The notes: a model not told the origin generated them from the letters alone. A stretch of DNA of 64,000 nt from Bacilli bacterium (GCA_017404385.1 JAFRCK010000023.1:186001-250000), one strand, 5' to 3'; shown: positions 15,074 to 25,175, counted from the first letter of the stretch. Made by a program: numbers and translations.

Positions 15074-16578
15074 AATCTATTAGTTATTTTTTTGATTAGA
15101 TTTTTTTCATATTGATTCATAGAAAATAAATAAGCTATAACAAAATATAATAAAGTGTATATAGAACCATATATTAATAAGTATTTATATCCATTTAATA
15201 TCAATATTTTATTTAAAAATAATATAATTATTATAGGTATTATATATGGAATCGTCATTTTAATTATTTGTTGCCAAAATTTTAAAACATTGATTTTAAT
15301 AACTTTATAATAATATATATTCATTATAATAACATTAACCATAATCAAGCTAATAGCTGTTCCAATAGCAGAACCTATCGGACCATATTTTTTTGCTAAA
15401 AAAATGCTTAATATTATATTAAATATAGACATTACTGCCATTGAAATAGTTCTGAATTTAAATTTGTTTTTTGCTTGAATAATACTTAATCCTAGATTTT
15501 GAATTAATGGAATACATAATGGTAGTATTAATATTAATGCAACATAATATGATTCTTCAAATTCTGGTCCAACCCAAGCATTTATAAATTCTTTTCCAAA
15601 TAATACTAAACCACTTGCCATTAAAAATGTGACCAAGTATTGAATTCTTCCTACTTTTATAAACTCGTTTGTTAACTCTTCGTCAGTAGCATTTTTTGCT
15701 ACCATTTTGGACATTTTTGGTAGCATTACTCCACTAATTGCAGTTGATAAATTAATAAATAATACATTTAATGTACTAGCAGCTGAATAAATTGAAACTG
15801 CAACTGTTCCAACCACTGAACCTAAGACAAATTGATCAACACTCCAGTTTACCTTATCTACGACAACACCTAAGAAAATCCATATTGAATATGAAAATAT
15901 TACTTTGAATAGTTTTTTATCAAATCCTTGATATTTTGTATTAATATTTAATTTTTTTCTACAATAAAAAAAATTGGATAATAATACTAATATATTAACT
16001 GCTGTAATAATAATGGTCATTGTAATTGATCTATAACCAAATAATAATAGAGGAATCATTAGTAATGGCTTTAATAGTGTGTTGAGAATAGCCATAATTT
16101 TTTGGAATATAAACTTTTCATATGCACTTATAATTGATGAATAAATACTAAATTGAAATGTAATGAATAAATTAAATGATAGTATTAACATCATGATCTT
16201 GGCTTTTTCTATTTCAGAGGATGTCATTGTACTACTAAATAAATTACTTACATTAAAATAAAGTATTATTCCAATTAAAGCCGCTATTATTCCAATAATG
16301 CTAAATATTCTTTTAAACATTCCGTGTAGTTTTTTCTCTTCATCATATTTTCCTTCTGCACGGTATTTAGCAGTATGTACTATAATGGCATTTCCAAATC
16401 CTAAGTCTAAAACAGTAAGATAGCCAATAATAGATGATATTAGTGAATATAATCCATACTCACTTTGCCCTAATTTAGATATTAAAAAAGGGGTAAATAA
16501 TAATTGTACTAATGTACTGACAATTATTGAAATATATGATAATATTGCTCCAAATTTTCTTTGCCTACTTTCTTCCAT
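15058..16578 (-). CDS. Wzx-type polysaccharide flippase
   Basis: 506 residues with about 12-14 membrane helices, in the polysaccharide transporter (PST/MOP) family that flips undecaprenyl-linked repeat units across the membrane. The N-terminus RQRKFGAILSYISIIVSTLVQLLFTPFLISKLG and the following SEYGLYSLISSIIGYLTVLDLGFGNAI are typical. The start ATG 16578 is 8 bases after GGAGTGA; in-frame ATGs further up lie inside the previous gene. It overlaps the pyruvyl transferase gene by 14 bases. It works with the polymerase at 17.6-18.9 kb. Confidence 0.9.
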   Translation of the reverse strand: MEESRQRKFGAILSYISIIVSTLVQLLFTPFLISKLGQSEYGLYSLISSIIGYLTVLDLGFGNAIIVHTAKYRAEGKYDEEKKLHGMFKRIFSIIGIIAALIGIILYFNVSNLFSSTMTSSEIEKAKIMMLILSFNLFITFQFSIYSSIISAYEKFIFQKIMAILNTLLKPLLMIPLLLFGYRSITMTIIITAVNILVLLSNFFYCRKKLNINTKYQGFDKKLFKVIFSYSIWIFLGVVVDKVNWSVDQFVLGSVVGTVAVSIYSAASTLNVLFINLSTAISGVMLPKMSKMVAKNATDEELTNEFIKVGRIQYLVTFLMASGLVLFGKEFINAWVGPEFEESYYVALILILPLCIPLIQNLGLSIIQAKNKFKFRTISMAVMSIFNIILSIFLAKKYGPIGSAIGTAISLIMVNVIIMNIYYYKVIKINVLKFWQQIIKMTIPYIIPIIIILFLNKILILNGYKYLLIYGSIYTLLYFVIAYLFSMNQYEKNLIKKITNRLKHTK

Positions 16579-17659
16579 AATTTTCATCACTCCATAAATC
16601 ATTATATATTTTAAATACTTTTTTTAAATAATCATTACTTTTATTTCTTTCATTTTCTAGTATTTTATAAGCTTCACTATAATTATGATTTAAATTTTTG
16701 TTTGTAATAGATTTTCCATTATAATTTCTATTCTTTAATTTAAATATTTTTATTAAATTTGATAGTCTAGAAGACATATTCTCATAACCTTCCTGTCTCC
16801 TATCAAATATAACAAATGGTTTATTAAATAATAATGCAAATACTGAAGAATGAAAAGAATCAGTGCAGATTAAAAAAGCATTTTTCTCTAACCACAAAAA
16901 TTCGGATGGATCAGAAGTATAATATTTATCATTTTTGTCTAGAATATTTATTATTTTACATCCATTTTTATTTGCAAAACTATATATAGACTCATATCGA
17001 TTATCATCTAATGAACCTAAAAAATAGCATAATACATACTTGATATCTTTAATTCCTTTTGGTTTTTTACATATTTTACTCCAAAATTCTATGCCAAATA
17101 ACATAGTGGGATCAATTAAAACATCTATATTTAAGTTTTTATTTATTTTTTTTAATTCTTCTTTTGCATTTTCTTCTCTTACCGATATACCTATTAAATT
17201 ATTTTTTTTAAGTACTTTTAAAAATAGTTCTTTTTGTTTACCACTTATATTTGAAATTCCTATACTTGCTGAATATGTAAGAGAAGGTTTTTTATTATCA
17301 ATTATTTTAAATCCTAAATAATTAAGGTCTGTATCAGGATTCCATATCTGATCAGAGCCAATTGTATATAAATCATAATAATTATCCAAAATACTTACTT
17401 TATTTTTACTTATTGAAAATTCCGATATATATTTTTTACTGAATTTTCTAATATTATTTTCTCTTATAATACTTTTTTTATCTATTCCTAGAATATATTT
17501 AATAATTCTTTTTAACTTATCTTTAAAAGCATAATGATTATGCCAAATTGTATTAACCTCATAATTAAATTTTTTCAAATATTCTTGAAGAGCATAATTT
17601 TGTAATCTATTACCATAATTTTTATAACCTGTTAAGGTTATAATTCCTATTTTTTTCAT
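16565..17659 (-). CDS. Polysaccharide pyruvyl transferase family protein
   Basis: 364 residues. The N-terminal KKIGIITLTGYKNYGNRLQNY, GSDQIWNPD, SYSASIGIS-type stretch, ISVREENAKEEL, LIDPTMLF and CTDSFHSSVFALLFNKPFV are the hallmarks of the family. Members add pyruvate ketals from phosphoenolpyruvate to sugar residues, giving the polymer a negative charge; some act on other substrates. ATG 17659 follows a GGGGGGA Shine-Dalgarno by 6 bases and overlaps the polymerase gene by 38 bases, so translation is probably coupled. Confidence 0.9.
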   Translation of the reverse strand: MKKIGIITLTGYKNYGNRLQNYALQEYLKKFNYEVNTIWHNHYAFKDKLKRIIKYILGIDKKSIIRENNIRKFSKKYISEFSISKNKVSILDNYYDLYTIGSDQIWNPDTDLNYLGFKIIDNKKPSLTYSASIGISNISGKQKELFLKVLKKNNLIGISVREENAKEELKKINKNLNIDVLIDPTMLFGIEFWSKICKKPKGIKDIKYVLCYFLGSLDDNRYESIYSFANKNGCKIINILDKNDKYYTSDPSEFLWLEKNAFLICTDSFHSSVFALLFNKPFVIFDRRQEGYENMSSRLSNLIKIFKLKNRNYNGKSITNKNLNHNYSEAYKILENERNKSNDYLKKVFKIYNDLWSDENYGRK

Positions 17660-18917
17660 TATTATCCCCCCTATCATTACATAATATAATACTATTTAAA
17701 TAAAAAATTGTAGATATTAAAAATGATTTATCAACGTATGTAAATATTTGAGTATAGAATGCCAATATAATAATTATTATTAGATTATAAATTTTATTAT
17801 AAAAGTTCATTCGGCTTTTGCAGTAAGAACTGAAAACTATATTATAAATAATCGTAATTAATATGACATAAACAATACCACCTGAATATAATCTAATATT
17901 GTAATCATTTAAGCCTAGATGTCTATTTATTTCATTTCCATTATGTGAAATTGAACCTATACCATTTCCTATAACTATATTATCCGTTTTATTTATTATT
18001 CTCTTTATTAAAACTATTCTTTCTTCAGAACTATTATTTAAATTACTGATATTCACATTATTAATTGTTCTATTGATATATGGATTTATTAATTTATTAT
18101 AGACAATTTCATGTACATCATCACTTACTAAATAAATAAAAGAAAATATTATAAAAATAACAACCAATATGATAATCTTATTAAAATTTCTACTTTTCTT
18201 TTTTAGTCTTTCATTTTCAAAAAAAAGAGGAAATAAAAACAATAATAATAAAAAGAAGTACATTCTACTATCGTTATATATTGATATATAGCAACTTGAT
18301 ATAATTATATATGTTAACATTATTTTTGAGATTTTCTTAAATCGTATATTATTGATCATAATATAATTAATGAAAATACAAATAATGTTAAATAACATTA
18401 ATCGACCTGTACCGTTAGTACCTATGAAACCACAAATTTGATCTAAATAAAATGTATTATTACTCCAATTGTGTACTAAGAATCCTGGATTATATATTTG
18501 AATAATTGTTATAATTGAATTAATAAAATAGTATAAATTGAAAGCAATAAACATCCATTTTAATAATTTATTATTTATAAAATAATCATTATTCTTTTTT
18601 ATAATTAAATAGAAAATAGCACTCATAAAAGGAATAAATGTATAATTAATCATAGATTCCCAAAAATATGTGTGATTATTTGTTAAAATTATATTTATAA
18701 AAATATATAATATAAAAATAAATACATATAAAAATATTTTAAAGTTAGCTTTAGATATTTTTTTATTTATTAATATAAGAAATATAAGTGCAAATACTCC
18801 AAATACTAAAAAATAACTTGGATTCGTATTATTATACCAATTTAAAAATAAAATTGAGAAAAAAACCAAAAATAGTGTTAATCCGCTTATGAATTCAAAT
18901 ACTTTTATATTTTTCAT
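17622..18917 (-). CDS. Wzy-like polysaccharide polymerase
   Basis: 431 residues with about 11-12 hydrophobic helices and one long outside loop (residues about 260-330, containing NNSSEERIVLIKRIINK and IGNGIGSISHNGNEINRHLG). That loop and the preceding Gly-rich segment match the O-antigen/EPS polymerase pattern. Sequence conservation in this group is very low, so the call uses topology and its place between glycosyltransferases and the flippase. AGGAG precedes the ATG by 8 bases. Its end overlaps the pyruvyl transferase gene. Confidence 0.8.
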   Translation of the reverse strand: MKNIKVFEFISGLTLFLVFFSILFLNWYNNTNPSYFLVFGVFALIFLILINKKISKANFKIFLYVFIFILYIFINIILTNNHTYFWESMINYTFIPFMSAIFYLIIKKNNDYFINNKLLKWMFIAFNLYYFINSIITIIQIYNPGFLVHNWSNNTFYLDQICGFIGTNGTGRLMLFNIICIFINYIMINNIRFKKISKIMLTYIIISSCYISIYNDSRMYFFLLLLFLFPLFFENERLKKKSRNFNKIIILVVIFIIFSFIYLVSDDVHEIVYNKLINPYINRTINNVNISNLNNSSEERIVLIKRIINKTDNIVIGNGIGSISHNGNEINRHLGLNDYNIRLYSGGIVYVILITIIYNIVFSSYCKSRMNFYNKIYNLIIIIILAFYTQIFTYVDKSFLISTIFYLNSIILCNDRGDNNEKNRNYNLNRL

Positions 18918-18936
18918 AAATACACTCCTTTCTTTT

Positions 18937-20121
18937 TTATTTTGACATTATGTAGTAATTAAATAACTCACAATATTTTTCATTAGAATAGTTAATTGCT
19001 GTTTTATATGCATTTTCCCCTATTTTTTTTCTTATCTTTTTATTAGAATAAAGATATAACATTTTTTCTTCTAAATTTTTTACTAATGCTGTTTTATCAA
19101 CAATTAAACCATTTAAATTATCTTTTATTATTTCTGGAATTGCTCCCGAATTTGATGCAATAATAGGTACTTTATTAATCATACCTTCAACTAATATCAT
19201 ACCAAAAGCTTCATTTACAATGCTTGGAACTATTTGTAAATCAGCAATTTTATACAATATAGGCATATCTTCATATTTAACCTTTCCTAATAATATAATG
19301 GATTTATTTTTATTACATTCATTAAGAAACTCAGATTTAAATTTTTCTAAATCCTTACCATCAAAATCACCTGCGATTAATAAATTTGCTTTTGGAAGAT
19401 TTATATTATTATATGCCTTAATCATTTCCAACACCCCTTTTTCCCTCATCAATCTTCCTGAATATAAAATAACAAACTTAGAATTAATTTTATATTTATA
19501 TAAAAATTGTCTAATCGCTTCTTTATTCATAGACTTCAAAAATATTTTAAAATCTACACCATTTGGTAAAATCTTAACAGTAGCTTTTGCATCAACTTCT
19601 AATACTCTTTCTTTTAAATATTTACTTACAACCCACAATTCGTCAACATTACTTAAAATATCTTTAGATTCACTTATATTTTTATTAATTTTATCATTAT
19701 GAAGATGAAGGATTATTTTAGATTTGAGATTATTGTGAAATATCTTTGAACCTTTCATACCATTTTCGAGTATAATTAAATCATAATAAGAAACTTCCTT
19801 TCTTAATTTAATATCCTTTACTATCAAAGAGTAGTAAATTGTGGGAAAAACTTTAGATTTAAAAATCCTTCTAAGAAAAGCAAAAATAAATTTTCTTATT
19901 AAATATTTTTTCTTTTTATAATTAATATACCTAAATTTTGTTTGTTTGTATTTAACTAATTCGTTATTATTAATATTTTTATCAAATATTGAATAAACTG
20001 TAACATCATTAATCTGATTAATTTCATTATAATCGAGATATTGATTTAATAAAGTTTCTACAGCACCACCTTTTATATTAGGTACAGGAAGATACTCAGG
20101 AGATATTATTAAAACTTTCAT
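18937..20121 (-). CDS. Family 4 glycosyltransferase
   Basis: 394 residues in a GT-B fold. The N-terminus LIISPEYLPVPNIKGGAVETL carries the acceptor-side Gly-rich loop. ILPNGVDFKIF, YSGRLMREKGVLEMIKAY, PSIVNEAFGMILVEGM and PIIASNSGAIPEII form the nucleotide-sugar site, including the E(x7)E motif. It adds a sugar to the lipid-linked repeat unit on the cytoplasmic side of the membrane; donor and linkage cannot be read from the sequence. It lies 9 bases downstream of the GT2 gene. Confidence 0.92.
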   Translation of the reverse strand: MKVLIISPEYLPVPNIKGGAVETLLNQYLDYNEINQINDVTVYSIFDKNINNNELVKYKQTKFRYINYKKKKYLIRKFIFAFLRRIFKSKVFPTIYYSLIVKDIKLRKEVSYYDLIILENGMKGSKIFHNNLKSKIILHLHNDKINKNISESKDILSNVDELWVVSKYLKERVLEVDAKATVKILPNGVDFKIFLKSMNKEAIRQFLYKYKINSKFVILYSGRLMREKGVLEMIKAYNNINLPKANLLIAGDFDGKDLEKFKSEFLNECNKNKSIILLGKVKYEDMPILYKIADLQIVPSIVNEAFGMILVEGMINKVPIIASNSGAIPEIIKDNLNGLIVDKTALVKNLEEKMLYLYSNKKIRKKIGENAYKTAINYSNEKYCELFNYYIMSK

Positions 20122-20130
20122 ATATCACCA

Positions 20131-21081
20131 CTATCTTTTCATCTTTCTTAATTTTGCCATTGTATATATAGGATTTAAATAACAAATTATAAATAATTTC
20201 ACTTTATATTTTAAACCTATAGTTTTTGATTTAAAAATTATCTTCTTATAACTTTTGACCTTCAAAAAATAAGTATTTCTAAATATTTTCCCTTCTTCAG
20301 TTCTTTTTAAATAAATATAATTTTCATAGTATTTATTTACAAATAAATATATATAATAATCCTTATATTTAATATCTACACTCTTTATAACATATTCTAA
20401 TGCCTTAAGCATAGTCATTCTTTTTTTATTATATTTTTTTGTATGAACTGCAGATGTATTATTTATGTTATATACATATAAAGGTTCATCTATTATGGAA
20501 TAGTTTTTTATATATATTGAATTATCTAAAAATAATAATAAATTTTCATAGAAATGTATATCTGTTCTATATTCTTTTTTGATACAATCTTTTTTTATTA
20601 ATTTATTCCATGGAAATCCTCCATAATTTGTTGCTTCATTTGAAATTACTTCTTTAAAACTTAAGTTGTATTTATTTAGATGTATATGATTAACTTCATT
20701 TGAAGCCTCGATGTAATTATCATAACCACAAATTACAATATCACTATTATTTTTAAGAGCAACATTAACCATTTTTTTAATCATATCAACTTTTAATATG
20801 TCATCAGAATCTGTAAATTGTATATATTCACCAGATGCTACTTTTAAAGCGACATTCCTAGCAAATGATACACCTTTATTCTCTTGATTAATATATTTGA
20901 TTCTACTATCTCTTTTTGAATATTCATTAATAATTCTGCTTGAATCATCCTTTGAACCATCATCGACTACAATTATTTCTAAATTATTATATTCTTGATT
21001 ACATACTGATTCCAAACATTTACCAATGTATTTTTCTGCATTATAAACTGGTATTATAATGGTAACTAATGGTTTTTTCAT
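20131..21081 (-). CDS. Family 2 glycosyltransferase
   Basis: 316 residues. PLVTIIIPVYNAEKYIGKCL, EIIVVDDGSKDDS, NKGVSFARNVAL and QFTDSDDIL (the DxD metal site) are the canonical GT-A/GT2 motifs. The C-terminal half is variable, with GGFPWNKLIKKD. It is one of three sugar-adding enzymes of this locus. It is cytoplasmic, with a basic C-terminus that may contact the membrane. The AAGGAGAT Shine-Dalgarno lies in the 6-base gap after the HAD-like gene. Confidence 0.92.
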   Translation of the reverse strand: MKKPLVTIIIPVYNAEKYIGKCLESVCNQEYNNLEIIVVDDGSKDDSSRIINEYSKRDSRIKYINQENKGVSFARNVALKVASGEYIQFTDSDDILKVDMIKKMVNVALKNNSDIVICGYDNYIEASNEVNHIHLNKYNLSFKEVISNEATNYGGFPWNKLIKKDCIKKEYRTDIHFYENLLLFLDNSIYIKNYSIIDEPLYVYNINNTSAVHTKKYNKKRMTMLKALEYVIKSVDIKYKDYYIYLFVNKYYENYIYLKRTEEGKIFRNTYFLKVKSYKKIIFKSKTIGLKYKVKLFIICYLNPIYTMAKLRKMKR

Positions 21082-21087
21082 ATTAAA

Positions 21088-22248
21088 TCATCTCCTTTCC
21101 AAATACCTTTTTCTTAGAAACATATTTATTCTATAATATGGCAAAGGTACTTTTAATAATTTTTTCATAAAAGCAACTTTCCATTTGCTTTCCATATAAT
21201 CTTTCTTTAATTGATTGAGGTGAAAAATATAATAAAAAATAGATTTAGGATCTGCAAAAGGAACTATTATGTCATCGCTGAAAATCAATTTTCCAAAATA
21301 TCTAATATCTTTAAAGTTAGGTTTAAGAAATCTCTTAAAAATTTCTTGCAATTCTATTTTTGTATTTTTCATCTTATTTTCTTTTATATATTTGATTGCA
21401 TTTTCCTGTATTAAATTTAAAATAAAATCTTCCTTTACATCTTTATATTCATATTTATAAAAATCTATATTGTTTTTACCAATATATCTTTTTACCGAGC
21501 CATGATGAGCTAGCGTCATAAATTCTAATACCTCTGTAAAACTAAAAATTTTTTGAGCCCAATTTTCATTATTATTATAAGAAAACATATAACCTTTTAT
21601 CATTTTATTTTTTATAGATGGATTAACGCCTAAATAATAACCATATATGGTTTTGCCTAAAAACAATGTATTAAGTGCGTTTTGCATAGTCCCATTCCAA
21701 CCTATATCAACAATTGCAATTCTATCCTCTAATTTAAATAAATCAATATATTCTTTGAAACTATTTAATTCATTTCTCGAATTTTTCTTTACAATTTCAA
21801 TATACGAATTAATAAAACTAAATATATTTTTATGAATATTATTTTTTTGAATAATTGTATTAAAATTAATATTAAATTTTTTTAAATCTTTTTCATCTAC
21901 AAGATCTTCAATTCCCATTTTTTTTATAAGACTAAATACAGTAAACTTTTTTTTAAATGAATATATTTCAAAAATATCTTCAGCTTTTTTTATGTTATTC
22001 AGACATGGTACAATTAATGCTCTTCTAGAGGCATAAAAATAAATCGTTTTATATTCATTATTATTTATTTCATCAAATGCTTTCTTTAAAATATAACCAT
22101 CCCTAGATAAAAAAAGAATTGTTTTAATCTTATTCTTGCTACATTCTTCTCTCAACCAATGCGAAAAACCATTTAAAAGTTTACCAAAATAATTATATCC
22201 AAAACTAGAAAAATATTCCTTTTCTTTATTATTAATTGATTTATTCAT
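21088..22248 (-). CDS. HAD-like hydrolase typical of polysaccharide loci
   Basis: 386 residues. ILFLSRDGYILKKAFDE resembles the first HAD motif, YFYASRRALIVP follows, and IAIVDIGWNGTMQNAL supplies a second Asp. This pattern is that of uncharacterised HAD-superfamily proteins (COG5610-like) found beside glycosyltransferases in capsule clusters. The reaction is unknown; a phosphatase or phosphotransfer step on the repeat unit is a guess. It shares one base with the preceding GT2 gene stop (TAATG), implying coupled translation. Confidence 0.72.
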   Translation of the reverse strand: MNKSINNKEKEYFSSFGYNYFGKLLNGFSHWLREECSKNKIKTILFLSRDGYILKKAFDEINNNEYKTIYFYASRRALIVPCLNNIKKAEDIFEIYSFKKKFTVFSLIKKMGIEDLVDEKDLKKFNINFNTIIQKNNIHKNIFSFINSYIEIVKKNSRNELNSFKEYIDLFKLEDRIAIVDIGWNGTMQNALNTLFLGKTIYGYYLGVNPSIKNKMIKGYMFSYNNNENWAQKIFSFTEVLEFMTLAHHGSVKRYIGKNNIDFYKYEYKDVKEDFILNLIQENAIKYIKENKMKNTKIELQEIFKRFLKPNFKDIRYFGKLIFSDDIIVPFADPKSIFYYIFHLNQLKKDYMESKWKVAFMKKLLKVPLPYYRINMFLRKRYLERR

Positions 22249-23090
22249 TACCTTTCACCAGCTTTCATTCCAAATAATCTAGCAGCCATATCAAATGGAT
22301 ATCTAAATAATAATCCAATTCTATGTTCTTGTAATATTCTTTTTAGCACATATTTTGCTAATGATGCTCCACTTCCATTTGTCCCATATTCATCTAGATA
22401 TTTATTTTGTTTAAAAAATAGTCCAGTTAATTTATATCTATTATAGATTTCTTTTAATTTAAAATTATGTGAATGATAAACAATTGAATTAGCACAGTAT
22501 TTTATCTTATAACCATTCATTATTAATTTATATGCTATGTACATATCTTCATTTGTAGGTAAATTTTTACCATCATACCCATTTAGTTTTTTGTATACTC
22601 TAGAATCAATTGCTGAACATGCATCACTAAAGAAGAAAGTCTTTAATCCCATTTTTTTAATATCTTTTTTTGATTTAATAAATGATTTATCAGGATAATT
22701 TGCTTCTCTTGTATATTTTTCTATATTATTAAACTTAGTTAATTGTCTAGAATAACTAGCAACGCATTCACCTTTTATAATAGGAGTTACTAATTCTTCT
22801 AACCAATTATCATTTCTAATTTCTATATCTTGAGTAATGAATACAATTATATCTGCTTTTGATTTCATTGCAGCGTTTTCTCTAGTTAAACTATGTGAAA
22901 ATTCACTTGGTTTAATCTTTGTATAATTTGCTTTTAATTCTTTTAATATACTTTCAGAATTATCATTTGTATCAGTAAGAACATAAGATATTTTTTTTAT
23001 TTTCACATTCTTTTGTTTTGATATACTTTTGTGTAAATTTTCAATATATTTCTCACCTTTATACAACGGGCAAATAATTTCAATATTCAT
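22248..23090 (-). CDS. Family 2 glycosyltransferase (rhamnosyltransferase-like)
   Basis: 280 residues. EIICPLYKGEKYIENLHKSI, LTDTNDNSES, SHSLTRENAAMKSKADIIVFITQDI, ASYSRQL and FSDACSAIDSRVYKKLNGYDG..PTNEDMYIAYKLIMNGY follow the layout of rhamnosyltransferase-type GT2 enzymes. It ends in LLFRYPFDMAARLFGMKAGER, also usual for that branch. It likely adds the second sugar after the initiating transferase. A terminator separates it from that upstream gene, so part of the transcription must read through or start anew. Confidence 0.9.
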   Translation of the reverse strand: MNIEIICPLYKGEKYIENLHKSISKQKNVKIKKISYVLTDTNDNSESILKELKANYTKIKPSEFSHSLTRENAAMKSKADIIVFITQDIEIRNDNWLEELVTPIIKGECVASYSRQLTKFNNIEKYTREANYPDKSFIKSKKDIKKMGLKTFFFSDACSAIDSRVYKKLNGYDGKNLPTNEDMYIAYKLIMNGYKIKYCANSIVYHSHNFKLKEIYNRYKLTGLFFKQNKYLDEYGTNGSGASLAKYVLKRILQEHRIGLLFRYPFDMAARLFGMKAGER

Positions 23091-23118
23091 ACAAATAACT
23101 CCCTCCCTTTACGTGACA

Positions 23119-23146
23119 AAAGACTATGAGGGTATGCATAGTCTTT
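23119..23146 (-). terminator. Hairpin terminator or attenuator after the initiating transferase
   Basis: AAAGACTATG / CATAGTCTTT, a 10-bp perfect stem with an 8-base loop, between the initiating sugar transferase and the rest of the locus. The trailing T run is short (TTTTG), so it may only reduce downstream expression. Confidence 0.65.
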
Positions 23147-23185
23147 GTGTTTATGTTTTTATTTATGTTAAATTGTTACCCCTAT

Positions 23186-23857
23186 TTATTTAGCATCTTT
23201 ACCTGAAAGTACAGATGTTATTGTTTTAAATATACATTTAATATCTAGTTTAATACCTCTATGTTTAACATAGTAGTATTCTAATTCTAATCTTTCTTCA
23301 TAATCAGTATTACTTCTACCATTGCAACCCCACCAACCAGTAATTCCTGGTTTAACTGCTTCATAGATTGAATGGTCTCCATTATGTGCGTCTAATTCAC
23401 CTGGAACTAGAGGTCTAGGACCAATCATAGACATATCACCTTTTAATACATTAATGAATTGAGGTACTTCATCAATAGAAAGTTTTCTTATAATCTTACC
23501 TACTTTAGTAATTCTAGGATCATTAGATAGTTTTTGATATTTATCCCATTCTTTTTTAGCTTCTTTATTATTTTTTAAATATTCATTTAATTTTTTATCA
23601 GCATTCTTAACCATTGATCTAAATTTAAATAATTTAAATATCTTTCCATTTTTACCTACTCTTTTTTGAGTATAGAATATACTAGAAAAGTCTCCAGTAC
23701 ACATATAACAAATTTTTAATATTAATGCAATTGGAATAATAAATACCATTCCTATTAATGCACATATAATATCAAATAGTCTTTTTATTACTTTATATAA
23801 AAGTAAACTTAAAGACTTTGATTCAGAGCGTTCTAAAACAACTGCTTCTCCATTCAT
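23186..23857 (-). CDS. Undecaprenyl-phosphate sugar-1-phosphate transferase (initiating enzyme)
   Basis: 223 residues of the bacterial sugar transferase family. One N-terminal membrane hairpin (KRLFDIICALIGMVFIIPIALILK) precedes the catalytic part: FYTQKRVGKNGKIFKLFKFRSM, DPRITKVGKIIRKLSIDEVPQ, NVLKGDMSMIGPRPLVPGE and VKPGITGWWGCNGRS. It transfers a sugar-1-phosphate to undecaprenyl phosphate, the first step of the polymer. GGGGG precedes ATG 23857 by 7 bases; a TTG at 23875 opens the frame but lacks a site. A consensus promoter lies 44 bases upstream. Confidence 0.94.
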   Translation of the reverse strand: MNGEAVVLERSESKSLSLLLYKVIKRLFDIICALIGMVFIIPIALILKICYMCTGDFSSIFYTQKRVGKNGKIFKLFKFRSMVKNADKKLNEYLKNNKEAKKEWDKYQKLSNDPRITKVGKIIRKLSIDEVPQFINVLKGDMSMIGPRPLVPGELDAHNGDHSIYEAVKPGITGWWGCNGRSNTDYEERLELEYYYVKHRGIKLDIKCIFKTITSVLSGKDAK

Positions 23858-23900
23858 AACTAAACCCCCAAACAAGTAAATGTTTCTAAAAGTGCTATTT

Positions 23901-23928
23901 ATTATATTGAAAAAATAAAAAATGTCAA
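23901..23928 (-). promoter_or_regulatory. Strong promoter of the polysaccharide locus
   Basis: Minus strand TTGACA (23923-23928), a 16-base T-rich spacer and TATAAT (23901-23906), both perfect hexamers. Confidence 0.85.
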
Positions 23929-24012
23929 ACTATTTTTTACATAATTCGACATTTTTTGAATATAATTAGATTTATATTAAAAATTTTGTTTATTTTTTAC
24001 ATAAAAACCAAT

Positions 24013-24249
24013 TTATAATTCTTTTTCTTTATATAATTTTGTATCTTTTATTCTAATACTATAATCTATTGCTTCTTTTAATATATTGTTTCTTTGATTT
24101 TTTGGATATTTTTTAATTTTATTTATTAATTCTTCATCCATTGGATATTTTTCTAAATAAGATTTAGAAAAAGTATCAAATTGAATATCTAGTAATTCTT
24201 CTATTAATGGTGTAACATCTATTTTACCTTGAAATGGATTATTTTTCAT
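24013..24249 (-). CDS. Small hypothetical protein
   Basis: 78 residues, charged and helical, beginning MKNNPFQGKIDVTPLIEELL, with no membrane segment or motif I recognise. AAAGGAG precedes the ATG by 7 bases. It lies 11 bases after the HIRAN/nuclease-like gene and is probably transcribed with it. There is no clue to its role. Confidence 0.55.
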   Translation of the reverse strand: MKNNPFQGKIDVTPLIEELLDIQFDTFSKSYLEKYPMDEELINKIKKYPKNQRNNILKEAIDYSIRIKDTKLYKEKEL

Positions 24250-24260
24250 ATTATTCTCCT

Positions 24261-25175
24261 TTATAATAATTTATAAAAATCAGTAATATCAATATCATCT
24301 AGATTAATAGGTTTTATAGAGCATTTTAATGCCCCTTCTTTCTTTTCTATTAGGTTTATCTTATACTTTATACCTAAATCTAGTTTAGGGGCTAAATAAC
24401 ATGCATAAAAGCTATCTACATAACCTATTTGATTATGATTTAAATCAATTACTTTGATGGCATTACTATCATACTTATTACTTATTTCTCTTTTTAATAT
24501 CAATTCATCTTTAATATTTAATTTATTAACAAATGGTATTCTTTCTTTTATATTAATACCTACTACATCTATATATTCTAATTTAGTAGGTTCACTATAT
24601 TCCCAATTCTTAATTAGATTTTTATATTTTTTCTCAATTAAATGATATATATCATTATCTATTACTTTTATTGTAAATTTAGGATATAATTCTTTAAATC
24701 TTTTTAAATTGTGAAGACTTCTATAATTCAAATGACCTTTAACTTCTATTATAGTTCCATCATCTAATATAAAATCCGGCAAATATGATGGTGAAGCAAA
24801 ACGATATTTTGCATTAGGAAACAATCTAAATGCTTCAGATTCATATTTATAATTAATTTTTAGGTAATCAAATACCCTTATAATGTTAGATTCCCATGCT
24901 GATCTAACATTTTCTTCTATATCTTCTCTTTTTTCTTTTTTAAATTTAGATGAATAATGTTCTATTTTTTCTTCATTATTTTCTTTAATAATATTATTTT
25001 TTCTTGAATAAATATAATTACAATTAGGATAATTAGAACATGTTACAATATCTCCTTTTTTTCCTACTCTTAATATCAATTTATTACCACATCTAGGACA
25101 TAATTAATCTATACTTTGTTGAATTTTTAATAATTCTAAATCTTCTGGCATATGGGTTCTAATTTTATTTATCAT
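24261..25175 (-). pseudogene. Zinc ribbon - PD-(D/E)XK - HIRAN protein split by an in-frame TAA
   Basis: The frame starts at ATG 25175 with an AAGGTGA Shine-Dalgarno and runs 23 codons. It meets TAA at 25104-25106, then continues in the same frame to 24261. Directly after the stop comes a topoisomerase-type zinc ribbon (LCPRCGNKLILRVGKKGD, then CSNYPNC). Next is a PD-(D/E)XK core (SYLPDFILDDGTIIEVKGHL) and a C-terminal HIRAN domain (LKREISNKYDSNAIKVID, IGYVDSFYACYLA). HIRAN binds single-stranded DNA ends, so a DNA repair or defence nuclease is plausible. A TTG at 25079 could restart translation but would lose the first Cys pair. It is either broken by one mutation, a sequencing error, or read through. 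Confidence 0.7.

Noticed and set aside
14323-16578. Possible single gene: the DUF2441-like frame is in phase with the flippase stop
   Set aside because: A one-in-three coincidence. A terminator hairpin covers the stop, and the two families are unrelated.
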